Source: Flaviaestuariibacter flavus
GTDB taxonomy: Bacteria; Bacteroidota; Bacteroidia; Chitinophagales; Chitinophagaceae
NCBI RefSeq assembly: GCF_004337505.1
Contig: NZ_SJZI01000009.1
Span: 1-64,000 of the forward strand
DNA: 64,000 nucleotides
Reading direction: 5' to 3'
Shown here: piece by piece, positions 25,597-33,352 of the stretch
Position numbering within the stretch: the stretch's first letter is position 1
Layout: every line of letters starts with the position of its first letter
Translations under genes and position numbers: made by a program
The notes under the pieces: generated by a model
Told to the model about the DNA's origin: nothing
The model's database searches: none
Seen by the model: the letters and a program-made list of their open reading frames with translations, nothing else

Positions 25597-25725
25597 TTAC
25601 ATTCCTCGTTGACTCGGACAGCCGCATTTGCTGCCGCGACCACTGCCGGAATAATAGTTCCTGTTACAACTGGTCACACTGATAAAAGTCAAGAACAATG
25701 CCACATATACCAACAGTTTTCTCAT
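25597..25725 (-). CDS. Small lipoprotein (42 residues) with CGCPSQRGM tail
   Basis: ATG at 25725 opens a 42-codon frame: a basic N terminus (MRKLLVY), a hydrophobic stretch ending in the lipobox FISVTSC, then a short tail rich in Tyr, Gly and Ser that ends KCGCPSQRGM. The lipid anchor Cys is residue 20, leaving only 22 mature residues. Similar tiny lipoproteins with Gly/Cys-rich tails occur in Bacteroidota, but no name or function is known to me. Confidence 0.6.
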   Translation of the reverse strand: MRKLLVYVALFLTFISVTSCNRNYYSGSGRGSKCGCPSQRGM

Positions 25726-25797
25726 AGTATCGCTTTCTGATCTAACTAAATTACCACCCTTTTATGATGCGTGTTGACCAAACCCGGAAAATTTAAC

Positions 25798-26907
25798 ATG
25801 AGCTGCCGCCCCGCACCGGCCGGACCGCGCATCCTGGTGGCGGCCCTCGACTGGGGGCTGGGTCATGCAACGCGTTGTATCCCAATAGTCCACCGCCTGC
25901 TTTCGCGCGGCGCCACGGTGCTGCTGGCGGGCAGCGGCGCCTCCGGCGGGGTGTTGCGGGAGGCTTTTCCCAACCTCTCCTACCACGAGCTCCCGGGCCA
26001 CGAAATACGCTACGCACGCAGCGCCGGCGGGCTCATGTGGAAAATATTGCAGCAACTGCCGCGGCTGGCGCGCACCACGAAAGCAGAGCGGCGCTGGCTT
26101 GCCCGATTCGTGCAACAGCAAGGAATTGACGCAGTTATCTCCGACAACCGCTACGGACTCCATCATCCCGGCCTGGCCACGGTTTTTATTACCCATCAAC
26201 TGGGCATCCGCACCCCGTTGGGCAGCGTTGGCAACAACCTGTTGCGCCGCTACCACTACCGCCTCATCGGGCGCTTTGGCGCCTGCTGGGTACCCGACGG
26301 GCCGGCGCCGGGGCTTTCCGGACTTCTCGGTCACCCGGGGCCGTTACCCACCGTGCCTACGCGCTACATCGGGCCGCTCTCGCGATTTCAAAAAGCCGAA
26401 GCCGCAACGCTGTTCGACCTCGCGGTGGTACTCTCCGGCCCCGAGCCGCAACGCGGCATATGGGAGGCGCAGCTGCTGCAGCAATTGACCAATTTTCCGG
26501 GCAAGGTGCTGCTTGTGCGCGGCCAGCCGCGGGATAAAACTTCCGTCACCTCCGGCAACCTGACCCGCGTGGGACACCTGCCCGCCGCCGAACTGCAGGC
26601 CGCGCTGGCCGGCGCCGCCCTGGTGCTGGCGCGCTGCGGCTACAGCACCGTGATGGATCTCGCGGCACTCGGCAAACGCAGCATCCTGGTGCCCACACCC
26701 GGCCAGACCGAGCAGGAATACCTCGCCCGACACCTCACGGAAAGCGGGTTCGCCTGCTGCCTTCCGCAAAAGGATTTCAGCCTGCAACAGGCCCTCGCAA
26801 CGGCCGGCCGCTTTTCATACCATCTCCCAACCGCTTCCGGCCATCAACATCTTGATGAAGCAATCGACGAACTGCTGGCGCGGCTGGAGGTGAACCGGGA
26901 GGCGTAA
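25798..26907 (+). CDS. MurG-like (GT28-type) glycosyltransferase
   Basis: A 369-residue GT-B fold protein. The N-terminal ILVAALDWGLGHATRCIPI with a Gly-rich loop, and the C-terminal donor-binding region LVLARCGYSTVMDLAALGKRS followed by PTPGQTEQEYLA, are the pattern of MurG-like UDP-sugar transferases. It is not MurG itself: it stands alone, away from the murein cluster, and lacks the usual MurG N-terminal motif. Acceptor unknown. An upstream in-frame GTG at 25771 is possible, but the ATG at 25798 fits better. Confidence 0.75.
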   Translation: MSCRPAPAGPRILVAALDWGLGHATRCIPIVHRLLSRGATVLLAGSGASGGVLREAFPNLSYHELPGHEIRYARSAGGLMWKILQQLPRLARTTKAERRWLARFVQQQGIDAVISDNRYGLHHPGLATVFITHQLGIRTPLGSVGNNLLRRYHYRLIGRFGACWVPDGPAPGLSGLLGHPGPLPTVPTRYIGPLSRFQKAEAATLFDLAVVLSGPEPQRGIWEAQLLQQLTNFPGKVLLVRGQPRDKTSVTSGNLTRVGHLPAAELQAALAGAALVLARCGYSTVMDLAALGKRSILVPTPGQTEQEYLARHLTESGFACCLPQKDFSLQQALATAGRFSYHLPTASGHQHLDEAIDELLARLEVNREA

Positions 26908-26919
26908 GCCGGGAGCATG

Positions 26920-27066
26920 CATTGCGAGGCCCCGCGCCTTGTTAGGCGTCATCGCGACCGCAGCGAAGCACACCTGCGGTAAAAAAATGCAACGGGCCGG
27001 GCAGCAAAGACTTCCCGTGGACGATTGCTTCGCCGTCTCCCTCCGCACGCCTTCCCGCAATGACGG
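26920..27066. repeat. REP-like palindromic repeat (CGCAATGACG end)
   Basis: It carries GCATTGCGAGG at the left, GCGAAGCA and GATTGCTTCG inside, and CGCAATGACGGCAATGAGG at the right. It belongs to the same family as 861-1004. No gene is visible in 26908-27146. Confidence 0.5.
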
Positions 27067-27146
27067 CAATGAGGAAGCGCGGCCGCCACTGCCGCACGTC
27101 CGAGATCTGACATCTGACATCTTCCCGGCATCTTATCTTGCACGCG

Positions 27147-28043
27147 ATGCGCCCCCGCCTGCTGGCCCACATTGCCGTACTCGCCGCCAATATCTTCTTC
27201 GCCGCCAACTTCAGCTTCGTGAAGATGATCACGCCGCGCCTTGTAGCGCCCTTCGGGCTCAATGTGTACCGGGTAGGCTGCAGCCTCGTGCTGTTCTGGC
27301 TGCTGTGGCTGCTGGCGCCCGACAAGCGGGCGCCGCGACGCTCCGATATCGGCCGCATCATCGCCTGCGGGCTCACCGGCGTCGCCGTCAACCAGATGCT
27401 GTTCATCCGCGGGCTCACGCTCACCACCAGCATCCATGCGGCACTCCTGATGCTGACGACACCCCTGCTCATTACGTTATTTGCCCTGCTGGTGCTGCGC
27501 GAAAAACTCACCCGCACCCAGGTTCCCGGCCTTCTGCTTGGCGTGGCGGGCGCGGCCTGGCTCATCGCGGGCGGCGCGCAGAGCAGGCTGGCACCGAACC
27601 CGCTGCTCGGCGACGCGCTCATCCTGGTCAACGCTATCTCCTATTCGATGTATTTCATTCTCGTGAAGCCCCTGATGACCCGCTACACGCCGCTGGAGGT
27701 GGTGCGCTGGGTGTTCACCGCCGGCTTCGTATTCATGCTTCCTTTCGGCTGGAAGCAGGCCGCCGGAGTACCTTTCACCATCTTCACCGCAACGGATTGG
27801 GCGGCCCTGGCGGCCGTGGTATTCACCGGCACCTTTTTGGCCTACTGCTTCAATGCCTACGGCATCCGCCACCTCGGCGCAGGCACCGCCGGAGCGTATA
27901 TCTATACGCAGCCGGTATTCGCGGTGTTCATCGCCACGCTGGTTCTCAACGAGCAACTCTCTTTGGAAAAAGGACTCGCGGCCGCACTCATCTTCGCAGG
28001 TGTTTTCCTGGCAACGCGGAAGCCGCGAAAAAACGAAGCCTGA
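27147..28043 (+). CDS. EamA-family (DMT) transporter
   Basis: A 298-residue inner-membrane protein with ten hydrophobic segments in two five-helix repeats, as in the drug/metabolite exporter family. Typical elements: FFAANFSFVKMITPRLVAP near residue 17, RGLTLTTSIHAALLMLTTPL in the first repeat, and YGIRHLGAGTAGAYIYTQPV in the second. The substrate is unknown; EamA proteins often export amino acids or metabolites. The ATG at 27147 is used; a TTG lies three codons upstream. Confidence 0.88.
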   Translation: MRPRLLAHIAVLAANIFFAANFSFVKMITPRLVAPFGLNVYRVGCSLVLFWLLWLLAPDKRAPRRSDIGRIIACGLTGVAVNQMLFIRGLTLTTSIHAALLMLTTPLLITLFALLVLREKLTRTQVPGLLLGVAGAAWLIAGGAQSRLAPNPLLGDALILVNAISYSMYFILVKPLMTRYTPLEVVRWVFTAGFVFMLPFGWKQAAGVPFTIFTATDWAALAAVVFTGTFLAYCFNAYGIRHLGAGTAGAYIYTQPVFAVFIATLVLNEQLSLEKGLAAALIFAGVFLATRKPRKNEA

Positions 28044-28093
28044 CATTCGTTCTTTTTCGAAAAAAGCAATAGCTTGGTGGCAAATCCATTCCA

Positions 28094-28495
28094 ATGAAAA
28101 CAGCATCCCGCCTGTTGGCACTCCTTTGCCTGTGCGCGCTCTTCAGCTGCCGCGCCGAACCTGTAGATTACAACGACAACACTGCCGCTTACCTCACGAT
28201 GGGACAATGGAAGGTCCGCGAATGCGTGGGCGATGGCGTGCCGGCCGCAGACCTCACGGCCTACAGCCTGCAGTTCACCAACGACGGACACTTCACCGCA
28301 CGCCGCAACGGGCAGGTGCTGGAAGGCAACTGGGACCTGCGCCGCCACCCGGACGGACAGTCGCTGCAACTCCGCCTCGACGACAGCAACAACGAGCTCG
28401 CCCCCGTCAGTAATACATGGAGCCTGCGCTACTCCGACCCCAACGAGCTGAAGCTCGAACGCAGCGGCGCGGCCCTGCACCTGGGCCGCCCGTGA
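28094..28495 (+). CDS. Lipocalin-like small lipoprotein
   Basis: A 133-residue protein with lipobox LCALFSC. The rest suggests a small beta-barrel of the lipocalin-like type: MGQWKVRECVGDG at the start, YSLQFTNDGHFTARRNG, GQVLEGNWDLRR and ELKLERSGAALHL. Function unknown. It lies 50 bases after the transporter gene on the same strand and is followed by a strong terminator, so it may share its message. Confidence 0.6.
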   Translation: MKTASRLLALLCLCALFSCRAEPVDYNDNTAAYLTMGQWKVRECVGDGVPAADLTAYSLQFTNDGHFTARRNGQVLEGNWDLRRHPDGQSLQLRLDDSNNELAPVSNTWSLRYSDPNELKLERSGAALHLGRP

Positions 28496-28530
28496 AAGGC
28501 ATTGCCATGACTCACTAACCCTCCCCATAC

Positions 28531-28558
28531 AAAAAGGCTCCCGCGCGGGAGCCTTTTT
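28531..28558. terminator. Bidirectional terminator
   Basis: AAAAAGGCTCCCGC and GCGGGAGCCTTTTT form a perfect stem with A and T runs on both sides. It ends transcription from both the lipoprotein gene and the convergent phosphatase gene. Confidence 0.9.
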
Positions 28559-28574
28559 CATAAGTATCAAAACA

Positions 28575-29069
28575 TCAACCCACAGGGTTCTTGGGATAAT
28601 CGAAGAAGAGGAATTTCTTTTCTGCGGTCGCAAACTCCGCCCAGGTTTTTCCTTCCATACCTACGGCAAACACGGCGCAGGTCGGCATATCGTCTATCCG
28701 CACATTGGTGAGCGTGTTGACGTATTCGGTGATGCCGGGATTGTGGGCGAAAAGCGCCACCACGTTTTTGTCGGCGGGCAGTGCCGCCACGGCATCCGCG
28801 AAGGCCTGCACCGTGGGCTCGTAGAGGTGGTCCACCACTACGATATCATCTTTTTCAAACCCGAATGCTTCTGCGAAAAAGCGCGCGGTGCGCCGTGCCC
28901 GCTTTGCCGGGCTTGTAACGAAGTGCTCCACCTTTACTTTTTCCTTCACCCGCTCCGCCATCTCGGGCGCATCTTTCTTACCGCGCTCATTGAGCGGCCG
29001 GTCGAAGTCTTTCATCGTGATGTCGTCCCAGGAACTTTTGGCGTGGCGAACCAACAATAATATTTTCAT
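28575..29069 (-). CDS. SixA-like phosphohistidine phosphatase (histidine phosphatase family)
   Basis: A 164-residue protein of the histidine phosphatase superfamily. The catalytic RHxxS appears as LLLVRHAKSSWDD at the N terminus, a second Arg in SPAKRARRTA, and the second His in FAHNPGITEY. The size and HAKSSW form match SixA, which removes phosphate from histidine-containing phosphotransfer domains; other small substrates remain possible. No partner phosphorelay gene is next to it. Confidence 0.85.
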   Translation of the reverse strand: MKILLLVRHAKSSWDDITMKDFDRPLNERGKKDAPEMAERVKEKVKVEHFVTSPAKRARRTARFFAEAFGFEKDDIVVVDHLYEPTVQAFADAVAALPADKNVVALFAHNPGITEYVNTLTNVRIDDMPTCAVFAVGMEGKTWAEFATAEKKFLFFDYPKNPVG

Positions 29070-29072
29070 AGT

Positions 29073-29172
29073 GTGCTAGTGGGTTAGTGTGCTAATATGC
29101 TAAAATAATAAAAGGCCACCCGTATAACCAATGCCCCGACTACTAGCACACTATCCCACTCGCATACCAGCA
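29073..29172. repeat. Palindromic element with TAGTGTGCTA arms
   Basis: The left arm repeats GTGTGCTAGTGGGTTAGTGTG and CTAATATGCTAA; the right arm is its degenerate reverse complement (CTAGCACACTATCCCACTCG, CATACCAGCACACTAA). The interior is unique. Short pieces of the same unit (ATATGCTAGAGTGCTAGTG) recur at 31087-31110 upstream of the PurF-like gene. Confidence 0.5.
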
Positions 29173-29174
29173 CA

Positions 29175-31022
29175 CTAATAACCGCGTGCATTCTTTCCCT
29201 CCATGTAATTCATGAAAGCTTTGTTTACCACGCGGTTGCCACCGGGGGTGGGATAGTTGCCGGTGAAGTACCAGTCGCCGAGGTTGTTGGGGCAGGCCTC
29301 GTGCAGGTCTTCGATGGTCTGGAAGATGACCGACACCGGTATCCTGAGGCCGACGGGCGTGATGAGTTCGGCGATCTTGTTGGTGATCTCCTGGTTGGAG
29401 AAAGGCTTGTAGAGGTGCTTCACGACGTTCACTGTATGCAGGTCGCCGCGCTGGTGCAGGGCCACGCATTCGTCATAGAGCTTTTGCAGCAGGTCTTCCT
29501 GCCCGCGCTCTTTCAGCAGGGCCACGGCGGCATTGAAGGCGATGAAGTCACCAAGCTTGCTCATGTCGATGCCGTAGCAGTCGGGGTAGCGGATCTGCGG
29601 TGAGGAGGAAACCACGATGATCTTTTTGGGCTCGAGGCGCGCCAGCATGCGGATGATGCTTTCCTTGAGCGTGGTGCCCCGCACGATGGAGTCGTCGATC
29701 ACCACCAGCGTGTCTTCACCCGCGCGCACAGTGCCGTAGGTAACGTCGTATACGTGCTGCACCATCTCGTTGCGGCCCGCGTCTTCGGTGATGAAGGTGC
29801 GCATCTTCACGTCCTTGATGGCGATCTTTTCCATCCGCACCCGGCGGCTGATCATCTCCTGGAGCTTTTCGGGATCCACATCGCGGCCCCAGCTTTGAAT
29901 GCGCTCGATCTTGATCTGGTTGAGATAATCCTCGCAGCCTTTCAGCAGCCCATAAAAAGCTACTTCGGCGGTGTTGGGAATAAAGGAGAAGATGGTGTTC
30001 TTGAGGTCGTAGTCGATGCACTCGAGCACCGGCTTGCTCAGGTTATAGCCGAGGCGCTGGCGCTCCTTGTAAATTTTTTCATCCGATCCGCGCGAGAAGT
30101 AGATGCGCTCAAAGGAGCAGGCCTTGCGCTCCTTGGGTTCCACCACGGCTTCGATCACGTAGCGTCCGTCGGGATATACCACGATGGCGTGGCCGGGGAG
30201 CAGTTCCTGTACTTCATTTTCGCCCACATTGAAGGCGGTGCGGATGGCGGCGCGCTCGGAAGCAGCCACGATCACTTCTTCATCGATATAATAATAGGAC
30301 GGACGGATGCCGTGGGCGTCGCGGAACACGAAGCCCGTGCCGTTGCCGGTGAGGCCACCCACGTGGAAGCCACCGTCGAAGAGCGGTATGGCTTTGCGGA
30401 GCACGGAGAGCACGTCGGTGCCACCGGGCGCGGCTTCGTCGGCCTGCACCAGGAAGTGGTGGAGCACTTCCATCATGGCGGCGAGGTCGCTTTGCTTCTG
30501 GAAGACGCCGGGCTCCAGGCCGATGAGCGAGAAGAGCTCCTCGGTGTTTACGAGGTTGAAGTTGCCGGCCAGGGCGAGGTTACGCGCCGGCACGGTATGC
30601 CGCTTCACAAAGGGATGACAGAATTCGACGTTGTTGCGGCCCTGGGTGCCGTAGCGCAGGTGCCCCAGCAGCAATTCACCCATGAAGGAAAGATGGCCCT
30701 TCAGCAGGCCGGGATGATTGGTGGCGTCGGGGTTGAATTTCTGGAGCTCGTTGTATTCCTGGCCGATCTGCCGGAAGAGGTCGGCGATGGCGCCGCTGTC
30801 GGCGCTCCGAAGACGCGCCAGGAACGGATATCCCGGCTCCACATCCAGCTTTACCGCGGCTACGCCGGCACCGTCCTGCCCGCGGTTGTGCTGCTTTTCC
30901 ATCAGCAGGTACATCTTGTTGAGTCCCCACAAAACAGTTCCGTAGCGTTGCTGGTACCAGGAGAAGGGCTTACGAAGACGGATAAAAGCCAGGCCGCATT
31001 CGTGTTTGATGGCGTCGCTCAT
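29175..31022 (-). CDS. Amidophosphoribosyltransferase-like class II glutamine amidotransferase
   Basis: A 615-residue protein with both PurF halves. The class II glutaminase starts at Cys9 (HECGLAFIRL), and the phosphoribosyltransferase PRPP loop is LVVIDDSIVRGTTLKES near residue 440. It is longer than canonical PurF (about 470-510 residues) because of extra segments in the glutaminase half and a C-terminal extension. Only eight residues precede the Cys, so propeptide removal is implied. Many Bacteroidota carry such a long second PurF; whether it makes phosphoribosylamine is not shown. Confidence 0.82.
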   Translation of the reverse strand: MSDAIKHECGLAFIRLRKPFSWYQQRYGTVLWGLNKMYLLMEKQHNRGQDGAGVAAVKLDVEPGYPFLARLRSADSGAIADLFRQIGQEYNELQKFNPDATNHPGLLKGHLSFMGELLLGHLRYGTQGRNNVEFCHPFVKRHTVPARNLALAGNFNLVNTEELFSLIGLEPGVFQKQSDLAAMMEVLHHFLVQADEAAPGGTDVLSVLRKAIPLFDGGFHVGGLTGNGTGFVFRDAHGIRPSYYYIDEEVIVAASERAAIRTAFNVGENEVQELLPGHAIVVYPDGRYVIEAVVEPKERKACSFERIYFSRGSDEKIYKERQRLGYNLSKPVLECIDYDLKNTIFSFIPNTAEVAFYGLLKGCEDYLNQIKIERIQSWGRDVDPEKLQEMISRRVRMEKIAIKDVKMRTFITEDAGRNEMVQHVYDVTYGTVRAGEDTLVVIDDSIVRGTTLKESIIRMLARLEPKKIIVVSSSPQIRYPDCYGIDMSKLGDFIAFNAAVALLKERGQEDLLQKLYDECVALHQRGDLHTVNVVKHLYKPFSNQEITNKIAELITPVGLRIPVSVIFQTIEDLHEACPNNLGDWYFTGNYPTPGGNRVVNKAFMNYMEGKNARGY

Positions 31023-31038
31023 AAAGGTGAATGAGCCG

Positions 31039-31046
31039 CAAAGGTA
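31039..31046 (-). promoter_or_regulatory. TAnnTTTG -7 box for the PurF-like gene
   Basis: Minus-strand TACCTTTG, exact -7 consensus, begins 16 bases before the ATG. The short leader parallels that of lysS. Confidence 0.55.
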
Positions 31047-31169
31047 ACGGGAGAATGGGGTAATGGGGGAATGTGCTGATGGGGCAATATGCTAGAGTGC
31101 TAGTGTGTTGGAAGTGGCCCTAAATAATTCCCGGAGCAACGATGGGGGGTAGATACCGATCGCCGGCGG

Positions 31170-31300
31170 TCAGGATGACAGGCGGCAGAGAGATGCAAGC
31201 GGGCGGCCCGCGGTGCAGCTCAAGGATTCGGGAATACCAACCCGGGCCGCTGTTCAGGAACCCGGACTCCTGTCATCCTGATGCGCAGCATCAGGATCTT
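31170..31300. repeat. REP-like element, family C, copy 2
   Basis: CAGGATGACAGGCGG at the left, GGGCGGCCCG and CCCGGGCCGC in the centre, and TGTCATCCTGATGCGCAGC with CATCAGGATC at the right mirror the element at 16526-16680. The gap 31047-31355 otherwise holds only a short TAGTGTG-type repeat. Confidence 0.55.
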
Positions 31301-31355
31301 AAACTCGCGATTGGGAGACAGGCTCTCGTGTGCTAATCGGCTGCCGGCTCTTGCC

Positions 31356-33200
31356 TCATGCGCCCCTGTCTTCCGGCAGGGGTACGGCAACGGTGATCGT
31401 ACTTCCTTTGCCCGATACCGATTGGATTTCGACGGTGCCGCCGAACATCCCTGCGCGGTTTTCCATATTGGTAAGGCCGAGGCCGCGGCGTACGCTGGCG
31501 GGATCGAAGCCTTTGCCGTCGTCGGCAACGCGGAGGAAGGCGGTGCCGCCTTCGCGGCCCAGGGTGATGTCGACGCGGGTGGCGCCGGCGTGCTTTACGA
31601 TGTTATTCAGCTGTTCCTGCAGGATGCGGAAGAACATCAGCTTGCGGTTGTCGGGCACCGACTCTTCGTCGAAGCCCTCGCAGCTGAAGCGGATGCGCAG
31701 GTGCTGCGTGCGGGTGATGGTGTATACGAGGTCGTTGATCGACTCTTCGAGGCCGAGGTCGCCGAGCGTGGAGGGGATAAGGTTGCGGCAAAGGGCGCGG
31801 ATCTCGTTGATGACGTCGGAGATGTTGCGGTTGGCAAGGGCCACCATCTCGAGGGTTTCTTCGTCGGCGGTGGCCTTGGCGAGATCGAGGTACAGCTTGA
31901 TGGTGGTAAGCTGCTGGCCGATATTGTCGTGGAGCTCCTTGCCGATCTCGGTGCGTTCTCTTTCGGAAGAGTCGATCGTGGCCTGGGTGAGCTGCCGCTG
32001 GTGGCTGATCTGCTCGGCGAGGAGGCGGTCTTCGAGCGCCTTGCGCTCGCTGATGTCGGCAAAGGATGCAATCACATATTGAAGCACCTGCTGCTCGTCG
32101 AAAACGGGATCGGCATTCACCAGCAGCCAGATGCGGCGGCCGGTGACGGGATGCAGGTGCCCCATAACGAAGTTGCGCACCGGCTGGCCGGTACGGATGG
32201 CGCGGAGCGCGGGCAGCTGGTCGGGGGTAATGGGAGCGCCGTGCTCGCTGATGACGCCCCAGGCGGCAGCGGGCAACGCGGTTCCCATGAGGGTTTCGGG
32301 GGGCAGGCCCAGGATGCGGGTGGCGGCCTCATTGCAGGTTTCGATCACGCCGTTGACATTGAACATCATTACCCCGCTCTGGATATTGCGTACCAGCAGG
32401 CGGAAGCGCTGCTCACTTGCTTTCAGGGCTTCGGAGGCCTCCTTGCGCTGCGAGTCGTCGTGGAAATAAATGGCGATGCCGCCGACGCTGGGATTGGCCA
32501 GCAGGTTATTACCCCGCACGAGGCACCACAGCCAGGGCCCGTCCTTGCGACGGAGGCGCACGTTGATGAATTTGATTTCGGCATTCTGGTTCACCTCACG
32601 CATAAAAGCTTCCGAAGCTTTCGAATGATCCTCGGGATGCACAAAGTCGAACGCCCATTTGCCCAGCACCTCGGCATAGTCGTAGCCCAGCACATGCTTG
32701 ATGGAGGGTGATGCGAAGGTGATGCGGCCGGACACGTCCATGAGCAGGATGCCGTCGAGGGCGTCGGCGATGAGGCCGCGGTAGAAGCGTTCCTTGCGGT
32801 GCAGGTTCTGTTCGGCGATGCGCTCGGCGGTGCGGTCGCGGCCGATAACCAGGATGCCTTCGGGCCGCCCGTCGGCACCGGGAAGAAAAGTGAGCGTAAA
32901 CCAGAAGTAGTGACGCTGCCCGTCGCGGCCGGCGAAGGGGAGCTCGCCCTGCCAGCGCCCGGTGGTGGCCACCTGCGCCTTGATGGCCTCGAGCGGCTCG
33001 GCCGGGCTGTATTCGAAGGCAACCAGTTCGGAAATACGGCAGCCGACCGCCCCATCCGGGTCGATGCCGAAATGACGCACGGCGGCCGCGTTAAGCGAGC
33101 GCACGTGGAAGTCGAGGTCGGCGGTGACGATGACATCATCGAGCTGTTGCAGGATGAAGGCATGCTGCCCAGCCGGGGGCAATATTGTAGGGGCAGGCAT
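31356..33200 (-). CDS. PAS-domain sensor histidine kinase (HisKA_3 type), soluble
   Basis: A 614-residue kinase without transmembrane helices. Three PAS domains precede the kinase core (roughly residues 10-125, 135-250, 260-380), including VGCRISELVAFEYSP and a PAC-type VRLRRKDGPWLWCLVRGNN. The HisKA_3 dimerization helix carries the phosphorylated His near residue 423 (EIGKELHDNIGQQLTTIKLY). ATP-binding boxes: LNNIVKHAGA, DDGKGFDP and GLGLTNMENR. No response regulator is nearby. The start at 33200 is chosen because a promoter box sits at 33233-33240, exactly over the alternative upstream start. Confidence 0.88.
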   Translation of the reverse strand: MPAPTILPPAGQHAFILQQLDDVIVTADLDFHVRSLNAAAVRHFGIDPDGAVGCRISELVAFEYSPAEPLEAIKAQVATTGRWQGELPFAGRDGQRHYFWFTLTFLPGADGRPEGILVIGRDRTAERIAEQNLHRKERFYRGLIADALDGILLMDVSGRITFASPSIKHVLGYDYAEVLGKWAFDFVHPEDHSKASEAFMREVNQNAEIKFINVRLRRKDGPWLWCLVRGNNLLANPSVGGIAIYFHDDSQRKEASEALKASEQRFRLLVRNIQSGVMMFNVNGVIETCNEAATRILGLPPETLMGTALPAAAWGVISEHGAPITPDQLPALRAIRTGQPVRNFVMGHLHPVTGRRIWLLVNADPVFDEQQVLQYVIASFADISERKALEDRLLAEQISHQRQLTQATIDSSERERTEIGKELHDNIGQQLTTIKLYLDLAKATADEETLEMVALANRNISDVINEIRALCRNLIPSTLGDLGLEESINDLVYTITRTQHLRIRFSCEGFDEESVPDNRKLMFFRILQEQLNNIVKHAGATRVDITLGREGGTAFLRVADDGKGFDPASVRRGLGLTNMENRAGMFGGTVEIQSVSGKGSTITVAVPLPEDRGA

Positions 33201-33232
33201 CGGGTTCACGGGATACAAAATTGGAAGAGCCA

Positions 33233-33240
33233 CAAAGGTA
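33233..33240 (-). promoter_or_regulatory. TAnnTTTG -7 box for the PAS histidine kinase gene
   Basis: Minus-strand TACCTTTG; exact match. It rules out the longer frame as the translation start because it would lie inside the coding region. Confidence 0.5.
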
Positions 33241-33315
33241 GGCAGAATGCAAGGCCGTGGTTAATATTACGGCTGGGTCCCGCAGCCTGTCGGTGGGAGG
33301 CGCCGGATGCGGGGA

Positions 33316-33343
33316 TAAAAAAACCCCGACGCGGTGGTCGGGG
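33316..33343 (-). terminator. Intrinsic terminator of the SurA-like gene
   Basis: On the minus strand, CCCCGAC and GTCGGGG close around ACCGCG-type loop bases, followed by seven T. It begins ten bases after the stop of the isomerase gene. Confidence 0.8.
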
Positions 33344-33352
33344 TGGGAAACT

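Noticed and set aside
33201-33233. Upstream start for the PAS histidine kinase
   Set aside because: An exact TAnnTTTG promoter box covers that position, so transcription should begin downstream of it.
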